Shown here one piece after another: positions 34,302-43,994 of a stretch of 64,000 nt of DNA. The notes beneath the pieces were generated by a model, which worked only from the letters and a program-made list of their open reading frames with translations, ran no database searches and had not been told where the DNA came from. This DNA is from Novosphingobium acidiphilum DSM 19966 (GTDB lineage: Bacteria > Pseudomonadota > Alphaproteobacteria > Sphingomonadales > Sphingomonadaceae): positions 1 to 64,000 of the forward strand of contig NZ_AUBA01000003.1 of assembly GCF_000429005.1 (NCBI RefSeq), written 5' to 3'. Each line of letters starts with the position of its first letter. The first letter of the stretch is position 1. The translations under genes and the position numbers were made by a program.

Positions 34302-34916
34302 CTAGACCAGATCGAGCACGATGCCCAGTTCGCGTTGCACACCTTCGATCACCATGCCGCGCGCAACGGCATGGCCGGGGGCATCGGGCGCGTCGATCAC
34401 CGCCTGGATGCTCAACCCGTCGATCAGCGCCAGGATGCGGGTGGCCGATACGGCCGGATCGGGCGCGGCAAAGCCGCCCCGCGCGATCAGTGCGCACAAC
34501 TGGTCCTGCCACAGGTCCATCGCGACGATCACCGCCGCGCGCAATTGCGCGCGGTTGCGGCTGGCCTGCCACGCGTCGAGCCACAGCAGGCTGACCGCGC
34601 GGCGCTGGGGATCGAGCAGGTCGGCCACCAGCCGGGCAACTTGCGCCACGGGTGTTGCCATGGCCGTGGCGGCGGCGAACAGCGTGATGACTTCGGCTTC
34701 GGCGATCATCGCAAAGGCTTCGGCAGCCAATGCCTCGATCTCGGGGAAATAGTGGTTCACCAGTCCGGGCGCCACGCCCAGCCGCTGCGCCAGGTGGCGC
34801 AAGGTCAAGGCACCGATACCGTCGTGCAGCAGCACATCGCCGGCAGCGCTCAGGATCGCGGCGCGGCGTTCGTCCGGTTTCAGCCGCCTGCGCACCGGCT
34901 TGAGCATGGTCGCCAT
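34302..34916 (-). CDS. TetR-family regulator, BetI-like
   Basis: A 204-residue TetR protein with HTH DERRAAILSAAGDVLLHDGIGALTLRHLAQRLGVAPGLVNHYF and a C-terminal domain with SLLWLDAWQASRNRAQLRA, a pattern seen in BetI-like amine-responsive repressors. It diverges from the NCS1 transporter/aguB/aguA operon over about 108 bases that contain two TTGRTC/GAYCAA-type dyads. Probable repressor of agmatine uptake and breakdown. ATG at 34916 or 34907 are both usable. Confidence 0.87.
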   Translation of the reverse strand: MATMLKPVRRRLKPDERRAAILSAAGDVLLHDGIGALTLRHLAQRLGVAPGLVNHYFPEIEALAAEAFAMIAEAEVITLFAAATAMATPVAQVARLVADLLDPQRRAVSLLWLDAWQASRNRAQLRAAVIVAMDLWQDQLCALIARGGFAAPDPAVSATRILALIDGLSIQAVIDAPDAPGHAVARGMVIEGVQRELGIVLDLV

Positions 34917-34942
34917 GGTCGGAAGGGTCCTGCCAGAAAACA

Positions 34943-34993
34943 ATTGATCAAGTGACCAATAATGAGTAACGGTTTTGTTGTCCACCCGGTCAA
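34943..34993. promoter_or_regulatory. Two TetR-like operator dyads upstream of the agmatine operon
   Basis: ATTGATCAAGTGACCAAT (34943-34960) is an 18-bp dyad with 14 matched positions, of form ATTGRTCA-NN-TGAYCAAT. A second, weaker dyad, TTGTCC (34978-34983) with GGTCAA (34988-34993), follows 17 bases on. Both lie between the divergent regulator and the preferred transporter start, and the second would fall inside coding sequence if the transporter began at 34962. Confidence 0.6.
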
Positions 34994-35024
34994 TAGTGTT
35001 TTTGCAAAGGTCGAACCGTCTGCG

Positions 35025-36451
35025 ATGGCCAGCGCCGTGCATCCCCTGCCTGACGAAACGCCGCTGATCGGCGGCGATACCTTCGGCCAGGTCGAAGTGC
35101 GCGGGATCGACTGGATTCCCGATGCGGAACGCCACGGGCGCCCGCGCGAACTGCTGATGCTGTGGGCCTCGTCCAACGTCACCTATCTTTATGTCGTTCT
35201 GGGCGCGGTGGTGACGGGCATGGGGCTGACTTTGGCGCAGGCGGCCGTTGCGATCGTGCTGGGCAATCTGTGGTGGTTTGTCGTCGGGCTGATCGCGGCC
35301 AGCGGCCCGGCGTCGGGGCGGCCCAGCTATGTGGTAATGCGCGCCTTGTTCGGGGTGCGCGCCAACCGGGTCAATGTCGTGGTGTCGGGGTGGGGCGTGT
35401 GCGTCGGCTATGGCGCGATCAACCTGTCGGTCGGATCGCTTGCCACGTGCCAGCTGCTGGTCTGGGCGGGCCTTGATCCCGCGATGCCGGTCCGGCTGGG
35501 CGTGGTGCTCGCCACCGCCGCGCTGACTTTGACCGTCAGTATCTATGGCCATGCCACGATGGTGCGCTGCGCCCAGCCGTTCACTGCGGTGCTGGCGCTG
35601 TGCATGGCGGCGCTGGCCGCCGCGATCCTGCCACGGGTCGACTGGGCGTGGCATCCGGCGCATGTGCTACACGGCATGGCGGGTCTGGGCATGGTCATTA
35701 CCGCGTCGGTGGTGATCGCCTCGAACCCGATTTCGTGGACATCATCGGCCGATTTCGCCCGCTATCTGCCGGCCCGATCGAGCATTCGCGCGGTGGCGCT
35801 GTGGACCGCGCTGGGCGGGTTCGTGCCGGCGATCCTGCTGGGTCTGCTGGGCGCGCTTGCGGCAACGGCGGCGAACATGGCCGATCCGCAAGCCGGGCTG
35901 ACCACGCTGTTGCCCGGATGGCTGACGCCGGTGTTCCTGGCGTTCATCGCGATGAGCTCGATCACCAACAACATCATGACCGCCTACAGTTCGGGCATTT
36001 CGTTGCAGGCGGCAGGCGTCAGGCTGCGGCGGTCGCTGACCGTGCTGGCCGATGGCGTGCTGGCGTTTTCGGGCACGGTCTATGCGCTGTTTGTCAGCGA
36101 TTTCCTGACCGCGCTGCAGGATTTCCTGGCTCTGTCGGTGGCGGTGCTGGGGCCGGGCATGGCAATCTATGCCACCGATCTGGTGCTGCGGCGCAATCGC
36201 TATGACGGTGCCGGGCTGGGCGATGAAACGCCCGGCAGCCCGTATTGGTACTGGCACGGGATCAATGTTGCAGGCGTGGTCGCGCAACTGGCCGGCACCA
36301 CCGCCGCGCTGGCGGCAATCGTCAGCAAATTGTGGACCGGGCCGATCGCGGAACGCTTTGGCGGCACCGATTTGTCGTGCCTGGCCGGGCCGCTGGTGGC
36401 CGGCGCGATCTATGCCCTGCTGATGCGGGCACGCCTTGGGGGAGATTTGTC

Positions 36452-36464
<13 letters not shown>
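35025..36464 (+). CDS. NCS1-family (cytosine/purine-permease-like) transporter
   Basis: An inner-membrane sodium- or proton-coupled symporter of the nucleobase-cation-symporter-1 family, about 479 residues from 35025 (500 if from 34962). Visible: the N-terminal GIDWIPDAERHGRPRELLMLWASSN, about 12 hydrophobic segments and the mid-protein NPISWTSSADFARYLP and SSITNNIMTAYSSG, all NCS1-like. It overlaps aguB by 13 bases and precedes aguA, so the cargo is probably agmatine or another guanidine/amine and not a nucleobase. I prefer ATG 35025 because operator dyads lie upstream of it, though its ribosome site is weak. Confidence 0.85.
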
Positions 36465-37338
<874 letters not shown>

Positions 37339-37342
<4 letters not shown>

Positions 37343-38460
37343 CCATGGCCGCCCACACCCTGATTGCGCCGTGCGAGACCCCGCGCGCAGCCGGCTTTCG
37401 CATGCCCGCCGAATGGGAACCGCAGGCAGGGTGCTGGATGGCGTGGCCCGAACGGCCCGACACCTGGCGGCTGGGGGCAAAGCCGGCGCAGGCCGCATTT
37501 GCGCGGCTGGCCAACACGATTGCCCGGTTTGCACCGGTGACAATGCTGGCCTCTGCCGGGCAATGGGGCAATGCCGTGCGGCAGCTCGATCCGGCGGTGC
37601 GCGTGGTGGAAATGACCACCAACGATGCCTGGCTGCGCGACACTGGCGCGACATTCGTGATCGACGACCACGGCCGGCTGGGCGCGATCGACTGGCAGTT
37701 CAACGGCTGGGGCGGGCTGACCGACGGGCTGTATTTCCCGTGGGATGCCGACGATGCGGTCGCGGCCAAGATGTGCGATCTGGAACGTGCGCGGCATTTT
37801 CGCGCGCCGCTGGTGACCGAAGGCGGCGCAATCCACGTCGATGGCCAGGGCACGATCCTGACCACCGAGGCCTGCCTGCTTAATGCCAATCGCAATCCCG
37901 GGCTGACCCGCGCCGATGCCGAGGCCTGCCTGTGCGATTACCTGGGGGCAAGCCGGGTCATCTGGCTGGCCGATGGCGTGCCCGATGACATTACTGGTGG
38001 CCATGTCGACAATCTGGCATGCTTTGTCGCGCCCGGCGTGGTGCTGCTGGCCTGGTGCGATGACCCGGCCGATCCGCACTACGCCGTCTCGCGCGCGGCA
38101 GAGGCGCGGTTGCTGGCCGCCTGCGATGCACAAGGACGCCCGATCCGCGTCGAACGCATGCCGATGCCGACCCCGATGTTCCTTACCGCCGAAGAGGCGG
38201 GCGGGCTTGATCGCACCAATCCCCGCCTGTCCGCCACCGCGGGCGATCGGCTGGCGGCGAGCTATGTCAATTTCCTGATCGTCAACGGCGCGGTGATCGC
38301 GCCCGCCTTTGGTGTGCCGACCGATGCGGCGGCCGAGGCGATCCTGACAGGTCTGTTTCCCACGCATGAGATTGTCATGCTGCCATCCCGCGACATTCTG
38401 CTGGGCGGCGGCAACATCCATTGCGTGACTCAACAGCAGCCGACCGCGCGCGGGGCGTAA
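37339..38460 (+). CDS. aguA: Agmatine deiminase
   Basis: A 373-residue guanidino-group-modifying enzyme converting agmatine to N-carbamoylputrescine and ammonia. Signature blocks: MPAEWEPQAGCWMAWPERPDTWR at the N-terminus, NDAWLRDTGATFV, NGWGGL, the TEGGAIHVDGQGT block, GHVDNLACF with the catalytic His, and the nucleophile C362 in GGGNIHCVTQQQP. Overlap with aguB (ATGA) indicates coupled production. Confidence 0.95.
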
Positions 38461-38633
38461 AGCCCGTGGGGCGCATGGGGCCTTGCTGTTGAGGATCGCG
38501 GCGTCGGCATCGGGGGGTGCCGGCGCCGCGGTCATCCTTTGAAAAGCGACACCGTGCCCGGCTATGGGCAAGGCGGTCCGGATCGTGCATTGTCGGCCTG
38601 CGTGACCAGGCCCCTGCTTTTTCGGGATTGACC

Positions 38634-40565
38634 ATGACCCAAGACACCCGATCCGATCTGTCGGATGGCGCTGCTGCCGGTGCGGCAGGGCAAACGCATG
38701 TGGCGCGGCGCGATTTCCTGGGCGGGGTTGGGGCAGGCACCATTCTGGGATTGATCGGGGCCGAACCGGCACGCGCGGCGCCCGCTGTGTCAGCCGCGCC
38801 CGATGCGGCGCTGTACCCCCCGGCGCGCGCGGGCCTGCGCGGGCAATATCCGGGCAGTTTCGAGGCAGCGCACGACGCGCGCGATGGCGGTTTTGCCGGA
38901 CCGGTCAGCGCGTTGGACAGCGGCGAACACTATGATCTGGTGGTTGTGGGTGGCGGCATTTCCGGATTGTCCGCAGCGCATTTCTGGCGGGCTGCGCTGG
39001 GCCAGGCGCAGCGCATCCTGATCCTCGACAACCACGATGATTTCGGCGGCCATGCCAAGCGCAACGAATTTCATGTCAACGGCCGAACGATCGTTTCGTA
39101 CGGCGGGACGATGAGCATCGAAACGCCGTTTCCCTACAGCTATGTCGCCAGGGGCCTGCTGCCCGAACTGGGCATCGATCCAGCCACACAGGCGCGCTAC
39201 GACCGGTCGGCCACGGTGTTTGCCGGGATGGGGGCGGGCGTCTGGTTTGACAAGGCGCATTTCGGCGCGGACCGGCTGGTCGCCGGTTATCGCAAGGCGC
39301 CATGGCAGACATTCTTTGCACAAGCGCCGCTGTCGGGTGGTGCGCGCGCCGAACTGGTGCGGCTTTACACCGATCCGCGCGACTGGTTGCCGGGGCTTAC
39401 CCCGCAGGCGCGCGCCGATGCGTTGAAAAACATGAGTTATCAGGATTTTCTGACCCGGCACGTGGGGCTGGGGAATGAGGCGCTGCGGTTTTTCGCAGGC
39501 CAGGGCTATCGCAACAACATGCGCGTCGACACGTGCCCGGCGTGGACCGCGATGCGCGGCCATGCGCCAGGCTTTGCCGGGATGCAGATTGCCGAGGCGA
39601 TCGAGGCGGAAAGCGACAATTTTCATTTTCCCGACGGCAATGCCTCGATCGCGCGGCTGCTGGTGGGGCTGCTGGTGCCCCACGCCATCCCCGATGCGCA
39701 CGACATGGACAGCGTGGTGGCCGCGCGCGCCGATTACACACAGCTTGACCTGCCGACCAACCCGACCCGCATCCGCCTGTCGAGCATTGTCGTGCGCGTC
39801 GAACATCTGACCGATGCCAGCCACGGCACGGTGCCGACAACGCTCGAACAGGCGGTGCGCGTGGTCTATGCCCGCCCCGACGGCACCCGCGCCAGCGTCA
39901 CCGCCGCGGGCGTTGTTCCGGCCTGTTTCAACGCCATCATCCCGTTCATCGCGCCCGAATTGCCCGAACATCAGCGCGAAGCCCTGCGCTATGCCAGCAA
40001 GGTGCCGATGCAATATACCAGCGTGGTTCTGCGCAATGCCCGTGCGTGGCAGGCGGCGGGCGTGCGCCAGATCCATGCGCCGTTTGGGTATCACACCACC
40101 GCCATGCTCGAACCGGCGATCAGCATCGGCGCCTATGCCGGGCCTGCCAGCGTGGACGATCCGGTGGTGGTCAAGATGATCCGCAATCCCAATGCGCCGG
40201 GCGCGCCGCGCCGCGACCAGCACCGCGCCGGGCGTGCCGACATGCTGAACACCCCGTGGGACGTCAGCGAACGCGCGGTGCGCGACCAGTTGCAGGCAAT
40301 GCTGGGGCCGCATGGCTTTGACCACAACCGCGACATCCTGGCTATCACGGTGAACCGCTGGCCGCACGGGTATGCCTATACCTATGACACGCTGGGCGAT
40401 CCCGATCTGCCCGAACGCGAACGCCCGCATGTGATCGGGCGGCAACCATGGGGGCGGATCACGATCGCCAATTCGGATGCGGCGGCGCAGGCCTTTACCA
40501 ATGCCGCCATCGACATGGCCCACCGCGCGGTCGGCGAACTGCTGATCGCGCGCGGGCTGACCTGA
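38634..40565 (+). CDS. Twin-arginine FAD oxidoreductase, spermidine-dehydrogenase-like
   Basis: A 643-residue exported flavoprotein. ARRDFLGGVGAG at about 22-33 plus a hydrophobic stretch is a twin-arginine signal, so it is folded before export to the periplasm. The FAD-binding Rossmann motif YDLVVVGGGISGLSAAHFW is followed by ILDNHDDFGGHAKRNEF, which closely recalls bacterial spermidine dehydrogenase (SpdH). SpdH cleaves spermidine to 1,3-diaminopropane and 4-aminobutyraldehyde; known members bind FAD and haem. Context fits: aguBA lie immediately upstream, and gabTD and the beta-alanine genes are close. The exact substrate is an inference; other polyamines are possible. Confidence 0.78.
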   Translation: MTQDTRSDLSDGAAAGAAGQTHVARRDFLGGVGAGTILGLIGAEPARAAPAVSAAPDAALYPPARAGLRGQYPGSFEAAHDARDGGFAGPVSALDSGEHYDLVVVGGGISGLSAAHFWRAALGQAQRILILDNHDDFGGHAKRNEFHVNGRTIVSYGGTMSIETPFPYSYVARGLLPELGIDPATQARYDRSATVFAGMGAGVWFDKAHFGADRLVAGYRKAPWQTFFAQAPLSGGARAELVRLYTDPRDWLPGLTPQARADALKNMSYQDFLTRHVGLGNEALRFFAGQGYRNNMRVDTCPAWTAMRGHAPGFAGMQIAEAIEAESDNFHFPDGNASIARLLVGLLVPHAIPDAHDMDSVVAARADYTQLDLPTNPTRIRLSSIVVRVEHLTDASHGTVPTTLEQAVRVVYARPDGTRASVTAAGVVPACFNAIIPFIAPELPEHQREALRYASKVPMQYTSVVLRNARAWQAAGVRQIHAPFGYHTTAMLEPAISIGAYAGPASVDDPVVVKMIRNPNAPGAPRRDQHRAGRADMLNTPWDVSERAVRDQLQAMLGPHGFDHNRDILAITVNRWPHGYAYTYDTLGDPDLPERERPHVIGRQPWGRITIANSDAAAQAFTNAAIDMAHRAVGELLIARGLT

Positions 40566-40578
40566 CCGGCGCCTGCGC

Positions 40579-41205
40579 ATGTGCAATCTTTATCGCCTGC
40601 ACGCCGGCACCGCCGCGATAGCGCAATTGTTCGATGCGGTGGCCGGGATCGAAGCCAACCGGGGGGACGAGGTCTATCCCGGCACTCCCGGGCTGGTGGT
40701 GGCAGACGGCGTGGTGCGCACGATGATCTGGGGGTTTCCGCTGCTGCTCAAAGGGCGGGGCGGCCAGCCGCTCAAGCCCAAGGCGGTGACCAATGCGCGC
40801 GATGACAAACTGCACACCGCATTCTGGAAAGCCAGCTTTGCCGCGCGCCGCTGCCTGATCCCGGTCAGCGCCTGGGCCGAGGCGGAAGGGGCGGCGGGGC
40901 GGATGACCCGCACCTGGTATGCTCTGCCCGGCGACGCGCCATTTGCCGTGGCCGGGCTGTGGCGCCCGACCGATGCCTGGGGCGATGCCTATGCCATGGT
41001 CATGGTCGATGCCTGCGCGCAGATGGCACAGGTGCATGACCGCATGCCGGTGATCGTGCGCGCGCACGATTGGCCGATCTGGCTTGGCAGCGATAGCGAT
41101 GCCGCGTTCGGCCTGTGCCGCACCTGGAACGATGCCCTGACGGTCGATCGTACACGGCAGCGGTGGTCGGGGACCGGCGCGGAACAGGCGCGATTGTTCG
41201 ATTGA
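40579..41205 (+). CDS. HMCES/YedK-type SOS response-associated protein
   Basis: A 208-residue SRAP-domain protein that crosslinks to abasic sites in single-stranded DNA to protect them. The catalytic Cys is C2 (MCNLY), exposed after Met removal. The conserved Asn lies in VTNARDD, the Glu is in SAWAEAE (usually FYEW) and the His in VHDRMPVI. It follows the flavoprotein by 13 bases, probably by chance. Confidence 0.9.
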   Translation: MCNLYRLHAGTAAIAQLFDAVAGIEANRGDEVYPGTPGLVVADGVVRTMIWGFPLLLKGRGGQPLKPKAVTNARDDKLHTAFWKASFAARRCLIPVSAWAEAEGAAGRMTRTWYALPGDAPFAVAGLWRPTDAWGDAYAMVMVDACAQMAQVHDRMPVIVRAHDWPIWLGSDSDAAFGLCRTWNDALTVDRTRQRWSGTGAEQARLFD

Positions 41206-41316
41206 CCGGGCCTGTCGGTCGCATGCGCAAGGGCCGGTCAGGTCGGGGTAAACCCGGTCTTAACCGCATTGCCCTAAGGTGCTGGTCAGCGACCGGGCAA
41301 TCAGGGCTGGATCAGG

Positions 41317-42687
41317 GTGAACCGCAGAAGCTTTTTACGCGCCGGTGCCGGGCTGGGTTCGTTGTGCCTGAGCGGCTGTGCGGTGCCCTTTGGCAAAACC
41401 GGCTCCTATGCCGGCCAGGTCGTCGCAGCACGCGATTTTGATTCGGCGACATTCTGGATCGATGTGCTGGTGCAGCAGGCCCGCGATTCGATGCTGTCGC
41501 CACCACGCGTGGCCTATTGCCTGGCCGGGCCGACAATCGCCGGGTTTGTCGCGGCCAATGCGGTATCCGGCCGCTTCGAGGACAATTTCGGGCTTGGTCC
41601 GGCGCCCCGGGGCGCGGATCCGGAAGTGGCGTATGGCGCGGCATTTGCCACCGTGGCTTCGGAAGTGCTGCTGACCCCGCTGACCATGCAACGCCTGGCC
41701 TTCATGACGCGGTTTACCGATGGTGCGGCCAAATCGCTCGGGGCCGAATGGGGGCGCAAGGTCGGGCTGCATTTTGTCAAGATGCGCACGTTCGACGGGT
41801 CGGGTTCGAGCAAGCTGCCCTATTATTTCCACAACTGGCCCCGCCGTGGCGATGTCCTGCAATGGCTGCCGACGGGCGAGCACTATGCCACCCATCCGGG
41901 GCCGGCTTTCGATGATTATGCCCGCGGGCTGAATGCCGGGCAGGGCAAGATCAAGCCATGGTCGATCCAGAACGTCAAAGCCTGGCGCGCGGACCCGTTC
42001 TATGATCCGCGCAGCCCCGAATTTGCCGAGGAATTTCATCTGCTGCACACGCTTGGCGCGGGCGACAGCACCATTCGCACCGCCGATCAGACGCAAATCG
42101 CCATTTTCTGGGAAGATGGTCCCTGGGGGGCGACCACCAGCGGACATCTGGCGCAGATTGCCATGCAACTGCTGGCCATGCGCGGCTTTGGCTTTCTGGA
42201 AAAGGCGCGTGCCTATGCGCTGATCGGGATGGGGCAGTGCGACGCATCGATCGTGGCCTGGTACAACAAATACAGCTTTGACATCCTGCGGCCAGAGACC
42301 GCCATTCGCGTGCGGGCGCGCCAATTTGCCAATCCCGATCCGCGCGTGGTGCCAGACCCCAAATGGAAAACGGTGATCAACACCCCGAATTTCCCCAGCT
42401 ATATCGCCGGGCATTCCGCGCTGGGATCGGCGGCGACGCGAACGCTGGCGCATGTGCTGGGCGGCGATGCGGTATCGTTCAGCCATCAGGCCCCCGATCA
42501 GGTGATCTGGCCGGTGCTGCGCGGCAAGACGCGCCATTTCACCTCGCTATCGCAACTGTCCGAAGAAAACGGCATGAGCCGGATCTATGGCGGCGTCCAC
42601 TGGCTGCGCGACCATCAGGCATCGACCAAGCTGGGCTATGCGCTGGCCGATCATATCACGGCCACATATTTCAAGGCGCGGGGGTAA
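41317..42687 (+). CDS. Vanadium-haloperoxidase-like (PAP2-fold) exported protein
   Basis: A 456-residue protein starting with GTG at 41317. NRRSFLRAGAGLG is a twin-arginine-like signal and LSGC at about 15-21 a possible lipobox. The vanadate/phosphate site of vanadium-dependent haloperoxidases is recognisable: K318-x6-R325-P, the loop PSYIAGHS (H366) and SRIYGGVH (R422, H428). The Ser that normally precedes GH in SGH is Ala (A364). It may oxidise halides with peroxide or act as an acid-phosphatase-like enzyme. It is followed after 4 bases by an outer-membrane barrel gene. No ATG is available at the N-terminus. Confidence 0.8.
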   Translation: MNRRSFLRAGAGLGSLCLSGCAVPFGKTGSYAGQVVAARDFDSATFWIDVLVQQARDSMLSPPRVAYCLAGPTIAGFVAANAVSGRFEDNFGLGPAPRGADPEVAYGAAFATVASEVLLTPLTMQRLAFMTRFTDGAAKSLGAEWGRKVGLHFVKMRTFDGSGSSKLPYYFHNWPRRGDVLQWLPTGEHYATHPGPAFDDYARGLNAGQGKIKPWSIQNVKAWRADPFYDPRSPEFAEEFHLLHTLGAGDSTIRTADQTQIAIFWEDGPWGATTSGHLAQIAMQLLAMRGFGFLEKARAYALIGMGQCDASIVAWYNKYSFDILRPETAIRVRARQFANPDPRVVPDPKWKTVINTPNFPSYIAGHSALGSAATRTLAHVLGGDAVSFSHQAPDQVIWPVLRGKTRHFTSLSQLSEENGMSRIYGGVHWLRDHQASTKLGYALADHITATYFKARG

Positions 42688-42691
42688 CGCC

Positions 42692-43987
42692 ATGGCCAGA
42701 CACCGCGCCCTTTTTCCGATCGTGTTCGGTGCATGGGCCATCGCCTGGACCGGCCCTGTCCATGCGGCCGCGTTGATCCTGCCCTATGGCGATCTCGATG
42801 CCGCCGATACCACCGTGACTGCGGGGTCGGACACGGCGCCGCCGGTGCGCGGCGCGGTCGTGCGTGCCATCATCGATAACGGCAGGATGCCTGCCGGCAA
42901 CCCGATCGCCGTGGCGGCCAACGCCAATGCTGCCAATTTCGCCGAAACCGCCCTGGCGAGCAGCGACAGTGTGCCGCCGCCCGCCGCCCACGGTGCCAGG
43001 CCGCTGCTCGGCTATGGCAATCTCGATACGCTTGATGAACCGCTGGCGTTCGCGGTGGGCCAGGCGACTGTGGTGGTCAGCGGGGTCGCGGACCTGGCCT
43101 GGCAGCACAATTTTCAACGCGCCTATGTCGTGTCGGGCGATGATCCCGGATTTGCCGCCAATGGCCAGGTCGATATTTCGCAGCGGCTGGCCAATCGCTG
43201 GACGCTGGGCGCGGTCTATTTTGCGCAGTTCACCAGCGGGCCCGGCCTCTACAATTCGGTCTGCGCCGCCTATTGCAACACCTATTCGGGCGGGCACCCG
43301 TATTTCAACGATGCGGTGACCGGCTATGTGCGGTCGAGCTGGGGCACGCTGTTTGTGGGCCAGGTCGGCAATCTGGTGCGCAACGATACGCGGCGTCGCC
43401 CCGGCTATGGCGAAACGGTGCTGGGGTATGATGATTTCCTGGGTCAGCTGTCGCGCTGGGGCGGCGGCTATCAGGTGCGGTTCGGCCCGGTCAACACCTC
43501 GGCAGTGGTTGATCAGAATGGCGATTTCGAACTTGGCGGGGTCTATCATCGCCCGATATTCGATCATGACTGGCGCTTTTCGGCGCGGTTTCGCGAGAGT
43601 GAAGTCCAGCTTGCCGACCGACTGGGCACCTTGCACTCCGATGCAGCCGGTGTGGTCGGCGATCTGACCTATGGCAGCTCGATCTACGATCTGGGGCTTG
43701 GTTACGAGACGATGACCGGGCGCGGGCTTGATCTGCACCGCTGGTTCGTGTCGAGCGGTGCGCGGACCAAGATCGGCACGCTTGGCCTGTCAGCCGAGGG
43801 GCATTACGGGCAGATCGACGGTTCACCCGAAGTGGCGGGATCGGTCGGCGTGCTCTATGCCATGGCGCGAGGGCTCTCGGCCAATCTGGGGCTGAATTAC
43901 AGCGATGCCAATGTCGTGCGCAACGGCATCACCGTGCTGGTGCCCAACACCAAGAGCGTGACCGGTTCGGTCAGATACAGCTTCTGA
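42692..43987 (+). CDS. Outer-membrane beta-barrel protein
   Basis: A 431-residue exported protein with signal peptide (about 1-26, ending PVHA) and alternating amphipathic strands such as WTLGAVYFAQFTSG, YVRSSWGTLFVGQVGNLV, WRFSARFRESEVQLAD and GLSANLGLNYSDANVV. It ends GSVRYSF, the terminal Phe expected for Bam-dependent barrel assembly. Porin-like or substrate-channel role is inferred; no family is recognised with confidence. It lies 4 bases after the haloperoxidase-like gene and is probably cotranscribed. Confidence 0.75.
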   Translation: MARHRALFPIVFGAWAIAWTGPVHAAALILPYGDLDAADTTVTAGSDTAPPVRGAVVRAIIDNGRMPAGNPIAVAANANAANFAETALASSDSVPPPAAHGARPLLGYGNLDTLDEPLAFAVGQATVVVSGVADLAWQHNFQRAYVVSGDDPGFAANGQVDISQRLANRWTLGAVYFAQFTSGPGLYNSVCAAYCNTYSGGHPYFNDAVTGYVRSSWGTLFVGQVGNLVRNDTRRRPGYGETVLGYDDFLGQLSRWGGGYQVRFGPVNTSAVVDQNGDFELGGVYHRPIFDHDWRFSARFRESEVQLADRLGTLHSDAAGVVGDLTYGSSIYDLGLGYETMTGRGLDLHRWFVSSGARTKIGTLGLSAEGHYGQIDGSPEVAGSVGVLYAMARGLSANLGLNYSDANVVRNGITVLVPNTKSVTGSVRYSF

Positions 43988-43994
43988 AGGTCTG

